Shown here piece after piece: positions 59,382 to 64,000 of a stretch of DNA of 64,000 nt. The notes beneath the pieces were generated by a model. The model did no database searches, was not told where the DNA came from, and worked only from the letters and a program-made list of their open reading frames with translations. Origin of the DNA: Parvularcula sp039818345 (GTDB taxonomy: Bacteria > Pseudomonadota > Alphaproteobacteria > Caulobacterales > Parvularculaceae); contig JBCBUC010000002.1 of the NCBI GenBank assembly GCA_039818345.1, forward strand, positions 1 through 64,000, written 5' to 3'. The translations under genes and the position numbers were made by a program. Positions within the stretch are counted from its first letter, which is position 1; the number at the start of each line of letters is the position of its first letter.

Positions 59382-60458
59382 ATGAGCACCAACGGTCGAC
59401 GATCGAGGCGCAAAAAAAACGCAGCAGACCTGCTGCGTGAGTACTTTGACTACCTCGATGGCGCGACGATCGAGACCTTCGATCCTGAGCTGAACGATGA
59501 GCTGGCCAAAGAGTATGTCGAGTTCGTCCGGCACCAGTCGCGTGAAGGGCGCTCCGGCGGCTATCTCAATCGCGTTCGCAGTGGATTGCGTTTCTACTCT
59601 TTTTGGATGCCGCGAAGTGCCGCTGTGTTGGCCGCGCTTGTTTTCCTCTTTGGCGCATGGGGCGCGATGGGCGCGGATGCGACGTTGGCGGCCCTTCTGC
59701 CGATCGGGACCAAGGCGGTCCTTGTTGGCTTTGGCGTGCCTTTCGTCGTTTCGATGGCGCTACGGGTCTATCAGGTCTTAAGCTCGTCCCAGCGCCAAGA
59801 TATGAAAGATATCCGCCTGCTGAATTACGGGCAGATCGTGAAGGAAATTGCGACCGCCCGGCGATCTGCGCTCGATAATGCGACCACGGATAACCCGAAT
59901 GAAGGGCCAATCAGCCTTCTTCGCCTTTTGATGCTCTCTAGGCTTCATTTCGAGCTCGTTCGGTCATTGGAAATCGATTACGAAATTTTTTCCGACGGCG
60001 TGAATCGCACCGACCTGCGCGGTGAGGATGAACTCTTTCGGCTCGGGGCTCTGTCGAGCGGCTTCACCCTTTTCACGGCCCTCACAGTGGCGCCAGCAGC
60101 GGTCACCGTTTGGGCAGTGGCGTCAGGCGCCATCGTTTGTGCCTTTATAGCGCACACGGCCCTTTATGGGATTTACCGGGCACAAGTGAAAAAGATGGCC
60201 AAAGACCAAGAGGCCTTGTTCCGTCCAGAGATGACCGATCGGGAACTCGAGCAACATCTTGGCGTTCCGTCCATCCGCGCGCGAGAATTTAACTGGCAAA
60301 AACAGACCGAAACCAGCGATGTGCTTGAGTATGTTGAGTGGCTCGAGCAGCAGATGACCGACTTTAACGAGCGTCTCAAAGGACCCGTTGTGGTGCGGCG
60401 GGCTGATACGTCGCAAGAGCGCAAGCCTCTTATGCCGATGACGGACGACGAGGATTAA
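59382..60458 (+). CDS. Membrane protein of unknown function
   Basis: 358 residues. A basic N terminus (GRRSRRKKN), then hydrophobic segments near 79-96, 108-126 and 232-265 (two helices). A helical soluble stretch with an acidic character follows, and the C terminus EWLEQQMTDFNERLKGP may form a coiled coil. No family recognised. Starts about 100 bases after clpX and ends four bases into the convergent bpt stop. Confidence 0.68.
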   Translation: MSTNGRRSRRKKNAADLLREYFDYLDGATIETFDPELNDELAKEYVEFVRHQSREGRSGGYLNRVRSGLRFYSFWMPRSAAVLAALVFLFGAWGAMGADATLAALLPIGTKAVLVGFGVPFVVSMALRVYQVLSSSQRQDMKDIRLLNYGQIVKEIATARRSALDNATTDNPNEGPISLLRLLMLSRLHFELVRSLEIDYEIFSDGVNRTDLRGEDELFRLGALSSGFTLFTALTVAPAAVTVWAVASGAIVCAFIAHTALYGIYRAQVKKMAKDQEALFRPEMTDRELEQHLGVPSIRAREFNWQKQTETSDVLEYVEWLEQQMTDFNERLKGPVVVRRADTSQERKPLMPMTDDED

Positions 60459-61174
60459 TCCTCGAGAACCTTCCAACCCTCCCGGGTGAGAATCTCAATC
60501 GGCCGGAAACGTCGCTTATAATCCATCTTGCTGGATCCATCGACCCAGTAGCCAAGATAGACATAAGGCAGGCCCCACTCTTGTGCCAACCGAACGTGGT
60601 CTGCGATCATAAAGCTGCCTAAAGAGCGTTTGCTCTCATCCGGTTCGAAAAAGCTATAGACCATCGACACCCCGTCCTCGAGCCGGTCGGTGAGGGCACA
60701 GGCAATCAGCTGACCCTCCGTGTTCCGATATTCAAGGATCACCGTATCCACGGGGGTTTGCTCAACCATCTGCGCGTAATCGAGAACGGTCATGTCGTTC
60801 ATGCCGCCGCCCTCATGCCGTCCATCGAGATAGCCGCGCAGCATCGAAAACTGCTCGGTCGTGATCTTAGGCGCAAGCACTTTGCGCTTCAGATCCTGGT
60901 TGCGGTTCAGCGTCCGGCGCCAACGTTTGTCATCAAACTGATCGGCCACCACCCGCACGGGCCGACAGGCGTTGCAGCCCTCGCATGCGGGAAGATAGGC
61001 GATGTTTTGGGACCGTCGGAAACCACGCCGAGAGAGCGCTGAGTTCAGCTCCGCGGCGCGGTCGCCGCCCAAGAAGGTGAAAATCTTCTTCTCACGGCGG
61101 CCTTCAAGATAGGGACATGGCGATGTCGCGGTGACGTAGAACTCTGAACGGGCGCCGAGAAAAAAGGTCGTCAT
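60455..61174 (-). CDS. bpt: Aspartate/glutamate leucyltransferase
   Basis: 239 residues from ATG 61174, GGGAGGACG upstream. The Cys-rich N-terminal YLPACEGCNACRPVRVV, FTFLGGDRAAELNSALSRRGFRRSQ and YVYLGYWVDGSSKMDYKRRFRP are signatures of the Bpt/ATE family. It transfers Leu from tRNA to N-terminal Asp or Glu, making a ClpS-dependent N-degron. Adjacent to the unknown membrane protein, and near clpPX, in keeping with proteolysis. Confidence 0.94.
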   Translation of the reverse strand: MTTFFLGARSEFYVTATSPCPYLEGRREKKIFTFLGGDRAAELNSALSRRGFRRSQNIAYLPACEGCNACRPVRVVADQFDDKRWRRTLNRNQDLKRKVLAPKITTEQFSMLRGYLDGRHEGGGMNDMTVLDYAQMVEQTPVDTVILEYRNTEGQLIACALTDRLEDGVSMVYSFFEPDESKRSLGSFMIADHVRLAQEWGLPYVYLGYWVDGSSKMDYKRRFRPIEILTREGWKVLED

Positions 61175-61225
61175 GAAGCTGCCGCGTCCTCCCACCGATG
61201 CGAATCACAAGGTACCACGTGAGGC

Positions 61226-63079
61226 CTACAAAAGCCCTACCGCGCGGAAATAGATCGGCGCGACAAGCGTATAGGTGATCCAAAGCAAGATCGTGAGGGG
61301 AACGCCGACGCGAATAAAGTCCGAAAATCGGTAATGTCCCGGACCCATGACCAAGAGGTTGGTTTGATAGGCCACCGGCGTCGCAAAGGAACAATTCGCC
61401 GCGTAGATAATCGTTAGAACCACCACAATGGGATCAATGCCCGCCGCGCTCGCCGTGCTGACCCCAATGGGCGTTAAGAGGACGGCAGTGGCGTTGTTGC
61501 TCAGCACATTGGTGAGGACAGCGGTGATAATAAAGATCGTGGCCAGGAGGGCTGTGATCCCGCCATTTTCGGCGATGGGTGTGATACCGGCGGCGATAAA
61601 GTCGGCGCCCCCTGTTTTGCCAAGCGCCAATCCCATCGCAAGGGCGACCCCGACCAAGAGATAGACCCGCCTGTCGATGGCACGCGCCGCTTGGCGAACG
61701 TTGAGGCACCCCGCCGCGACCATGGCAAAGGCGCCGATCACCGCCGCGACGGAGATCGGTAGCGTGCTGGTGGCGGCCACCGCCACGATTCCGACAAAGA
61801 TCCCTGCTGCCCAGCGCGCTTGCCCGGGATCCGGGAGCTCCTGCATCGACTGCTCGAGCATCAGAATGTCGCGGTCGCTGCGCAGCGCCCGGACATCCGA
61901 GCGGTCGCCGAGGATCAACAGGACATCGCCAGCCTCGAGCCTGATCGAGGCGAGCTCAGCCCTGATCATGCGCGAGCGCCGCTGCATCCCCACGATCACG
62001 CAATTGGTTTGAAACCGGAACCTGATCTGGTTGATCGATCGCCCGATGATCCGCGAGCCGGGCGCCACCACCGACTCCACCATGGTCAGCTCACCCGATG
62101 CTCCATCAAGGGTTTCCACCTCGCTCATAAAGCTATCGAGGATCTCAGGTCGTTTGCGCAAAAGGTTGGTCAGCGCATCACGAGTCGCAGCGACGATCAG
62201 CTTGTCGTGAAGGCGCAATTTGACATCGTCGAAGGGCGGAAGGACGACCTCATCCCGCCGTTGGATCATTCGCACGGTGATGTCAGGCAGATCTTTAAAG
62301 AGCCCCGCCGTTGCCCCTTGGCCGATCAGCGGGTTGCCGCGGTCAATGCCGATTTGGGCCACGAATTGGCGCCCATCCTTTTCTGCGAGGTCCTCGGGCC
62401 CCGAACGGTTTTTCGGCAAAATATAGCGGACGGCGGCCACCATATAGACGCTGCCCACGGCCAGAAGCACGAGACCCATCGGCATCAAGGCAAAGAAATC
62501 GAGCCGCACGCCGCCAGCATTTTCGAACGCTTCCACCGCCAAGAGGTTCGTCGATGAGCCGATGGTTGTGCACATGCCGCCCAAAATCGACAGGAAGCTG
62601 AGCGGCATCATCAACCGAGAGGTCGACATGCCGCCTTGGCTCGCGATCGCGGCGATAATCGGCACAAACATGACCACCACGGGCGTGTTGTTGAGGAACG
62701 CGCTCACCACCATGATGAAGACAAAAATCCCCGCCACGGCGAAGGCCTTGAACTTATCGTAAGCGCGCACGAGGACACGGGTCGGATATTCAAGCGCACC
62801 GGACTGATACATGCCCTGGCCAACGATCAGGAGCCCCAAAATCGCAAACAAGGCCGGGTTCGCAAAACCCGTCAGCAGGATCTCTGCGTTGAGAAGGGTC
62901 TCACCGGTCTCCGCGTCGACGTAGGGGATCAGCGAAAAGGGCACCAAGATAGCGGACAGCGTCGCGCCCGAGACGAGCTCAAGGGTGAAGCGATCACTCG
63001 CATAGGCGATGATCGCGCTCGTGATCACCAAAAGGGTGTACCACATCGCCCATTGGTCGAGGATCGTGTCTAAATTCAT
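61226..63079 (-). CDS. DASS-type (SLC13) anion permease with two TrkA-C domains
   Basis: 617 residues. Two membrane halves of about six helices (residues ~15-230 and ~420-615) with the conserved SNTP-like motifs IGSSTNLLAVE and LSNNATAVLLTPIG; between them two TrkA-C/RCK_C domains (about 235-400) that usually sense or regulate ions. Similar proteins transport sulfate, dicarboxylates or other anions with sodium. Substrate unknown. Confidence 0.9.
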   Translation of the reverse strand: MNLDTILDQWAMWYTLLVITSAIIAYASDRFTLELVSGATLSAILVPFSLIPYVDAETGETLLNAEILLTGFANPALFAILGLLIVGQGMYQSGALEYPTRVLVRAYDKFKAFAVAGIFVFIMVVSAFLNNTPVVVMFVPIIAAIASQGGMSTSRLMMPLSFLSILGGMCTTIGSSTNLLAVEAFENAGGVRLDFFALMPMGLVLLAVGSVYMVAAVRYILPKNRSGPEDLAEKDGRQFVAQIGIDRGNPLIGQGATAGLFKDLPDITVRMIQRRDEVVLPPFDDVKLRLHDKLIVAATRDALTNLLRKRPEILDSFMSEVETLDGASGELTMVESVVAPGSRIIGRSINQIRFRFQTNCVIVGMQRRSRMIRAELASIRLEAGDVLLILGDRSDVRALRSDRDILMLEQSMQELPDPGQARWAAGIFVGIVAVAATSTLPISVAAVIGAFAMVAAGCLNVRQAARAIDRRVYLLVGVALAMGLALGKTGGADFIAAGITPIAENGGITALLATIFIITAVLTNVLSNNATAVLLTPIGVSTASAAGIDPIVVVLTIIYAANCSFATPVAYQTNLLVMGPGHYRFSDFIRVGVPLTILLWITYTLVAPIYFRAVGLL

Positions 63080-63186
63080 GGGATTGGGTTTTGAGGTCCT
63101 GGTCTATCGATGCCGATCAACCGACGGGCGAGCACGAAGATCCCTGTGTGACGCTTCGATCATAGACGCGCAAGCTTGCATTGCTT

Positions 63187-63696
63187 ATGCGCAGCCTGGT
63201 GAATGATCCATATCGCCCGCTAAAAAACGCTTTTGCCCGCTTTTCCACCGGGGTGACGGTGGTGTCTTGCCAGCCCAAAACGGGTCCTGCGCAAGGGATC
63301 ACGGTGAACAGTTTCTCCTCCGTTTCGCTCGAACCCGCCCTGGTGTCATGGTGCTTGGCGGATGAGACGAGCATCGCTGAATCCTTTCTGTCCGTCGATC
63401 ATTACGCCGTGAGTATCCTTGCGCACGATCAACAAGCGCTCTCCGATCGTTTTGCCACGCCCGGGCAGCATACGTTTAAGGTGGATGACGGTGAGAGTTT
63501 CAGGACCGGCGCGCCGCTGTTGCATGGCCGGTTGGCTGGCTTTGATTGCCGCGTGGCGGAACGCTTCAAGGTTGGGGACCACACGATCTTGATTGGTGAA
63601 ATCGTCCATTTTGATAGCCGCGCCGGTGCGCCGCTGATCTATGCTGGACGACAATATGTCACCGGGCCGGCGATCGACGACGCTGCTGCCCCTTGA
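63187..63696 (+). CDS. Flavin reductase-like protein
   Basis: 169 residues from ATG 63187 (TTG 63181 precedes it). FARFSTGVTVVSCQP and GITVNSFSSVSLEPALVSWCL, VSILAHDQQALSDRFA and HTILIGEIVHFD are the conserved blocks of the FMN-binding flavin reductase split barrel (FlaRed/HpaC). Supplies reduced flavin to a monooxygenase or acts alone. Partner unknown. Divergent from the permease. Confidence 0.92.
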   Translation: MRSLVNDPYRPLKNAFARFSTGVTVVSCQPKTGPAQGITVNSFSSVSLEPALVSWCLADETSIAESFLSVDHYAVSILAHDQQALSDRFATPGQHTFKVDDGESFRTGAPLLHGRLAGFDCRVAERFKVGDHTILIGEIVHFDSRAGAPLIYAGRQYVTGPAIDDAAAP

Positions 63697-63767
63697 TCGC
63701 AATTGACAGCCCACCTTCGGCGCCATTTAACTTCTAAGATTGGATAGCTCTTGGGGGGCTAGAAGGC

Positions 63768-64000
63768 ATGCGTCGCTATCGACAGAAAAATGAACTGCGC
63801 AAGCTCATGCCGATCAGCTCGGCCTCTGCAGCGTCTGCACAAGTTGAGCCTCGTTTCAAGGCGCCCGCAGAACCGCGCGGCCAGCTTCTTGAGCGTGAAG
63901 CGCCATCGGTCGAAGCCACGATGGAGGCGTCGTCCGATCGCCTGGACGGCCGGATCAGGCGCTACGCGCTGGGTCTTGTCATGGTTCTCGTCGCTGCTTG
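63768..64000 (+). CDS. Start of a membrane protein (3' end outside window)
   Basis: 77 codons visible from ATG 63768, preceded by AGAAGG. Reads MRRYRQKNELRKLMPISSAS..., a basic and low-complexity cytoplasmic leader of about 65 residues, then the start of a hydrophobic helix (YALGLVMVLVAA). Too short to assign a family. Confidence 0.55.
   Translation, partial: MRRYRQKNELRKLMPISSASAASAQVEPRFKAPAEPRGQLLEREAPSVEATMEASSDRLDGRIRRYALGLVMVLVAA

Noticed and set aside
1..64000. CRISPR arrays, insertion sequences, prophage or integrative element
   Set aside because: No regularly spaced repeats, transposase, integrase, att-like repeats at the tRNA, or phage structural genes were seen; the M15 peptidase alone is not evidence of a prophage.

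Overview
The window is a gene-dense stretch (64 kb) of a chromosome from an alphaproteobacterium. The evidence is a circularly permuted two-piece tmRNA (ssrA), a PhyR anti-anti-sigma regulator next to an EcfG-like sigma factor, an EcfG-type promoter, the rluD-rpoH and cmk-rpsA gene orders, a COQ9 protein and the aspartate/glutamate leucyltransferase Bpt. The base composition and gene style would fit the Parvularculales/Caulobacterales side of the class, but I cannot place it further. No rRNA, CRISPR array, insertion sequence, integrase or phage block is visible; this is core chromosome with ordinary housekeeping genes and some lineage-specific ones.

Left part (1-20 kb): end of a hemolysin-III family membrane protein, a secreted serine hydrolase with a membrane tail, tRNA-Met, an operon of a periplasmic EF-hand protein with a response regulator and histidine kinase, then the general stress response cluster (a stand-alone sigma-like protein, PhyR behind an EcfG promoter, a ribbon-helix-helix protein where NepR might be expected, and an ECF sigma factor). 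uvrB, an M16 peptidase, an unknown membrane protein, an isolated nuoHI pair, a beta-solenoid membrane protein and thyA-folA follow.

Middle (20-43 kb): M19 dipeptidase, VOC protein, the tmRNA, an M15 peptidase with a membrane tail, a SpoVR / HMG-CoA reductase / YeaH cluster with an inserted PhyH-type gene, a small membrane protein plus XRE regulator operon with two palindromic operators, a phosphatase, an ammonium transporter, rpoH, rluD, rarD, a terB-rimK-pyrD operon, an amidohydrolase, and two convergent overlapping DCC-family genes.

Right part (43-64 kb): a candidate structured RNA upstream of one DCC gene, cmk-rpsA, two outer-membrane or envelope proteins, pirin, an aspartyl-protease lipoprotein, rpsU (apparently initiated at ATC), COQ9 with a serine hydrolase, a cytochrome c, an apt-terB-panB-PNPOx operon, a PilJ-domain protein, a nucleoside hydrolase, clpP, clpX, an unknown membrane protein, bpt, a DASS-type anion permease, a flavin reductase and the start of a membrane protein running off the end.

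Functional threads: envelope and stress sensing (two-component system, PhyR/EcfG, RpoH) and targeted proteolysis (tmRNA tag, ClpXP, Bpt) are both well represented. The most unusual sequence-level observations are the ATC start of rpsU, the structured RNA at about 43.57-43.80 kb, the twin operators at 29.8 kb, the RHH protein inside the PhyR/EcfG cluster, and the coupling of HMG-CoA reductase to yeaH.
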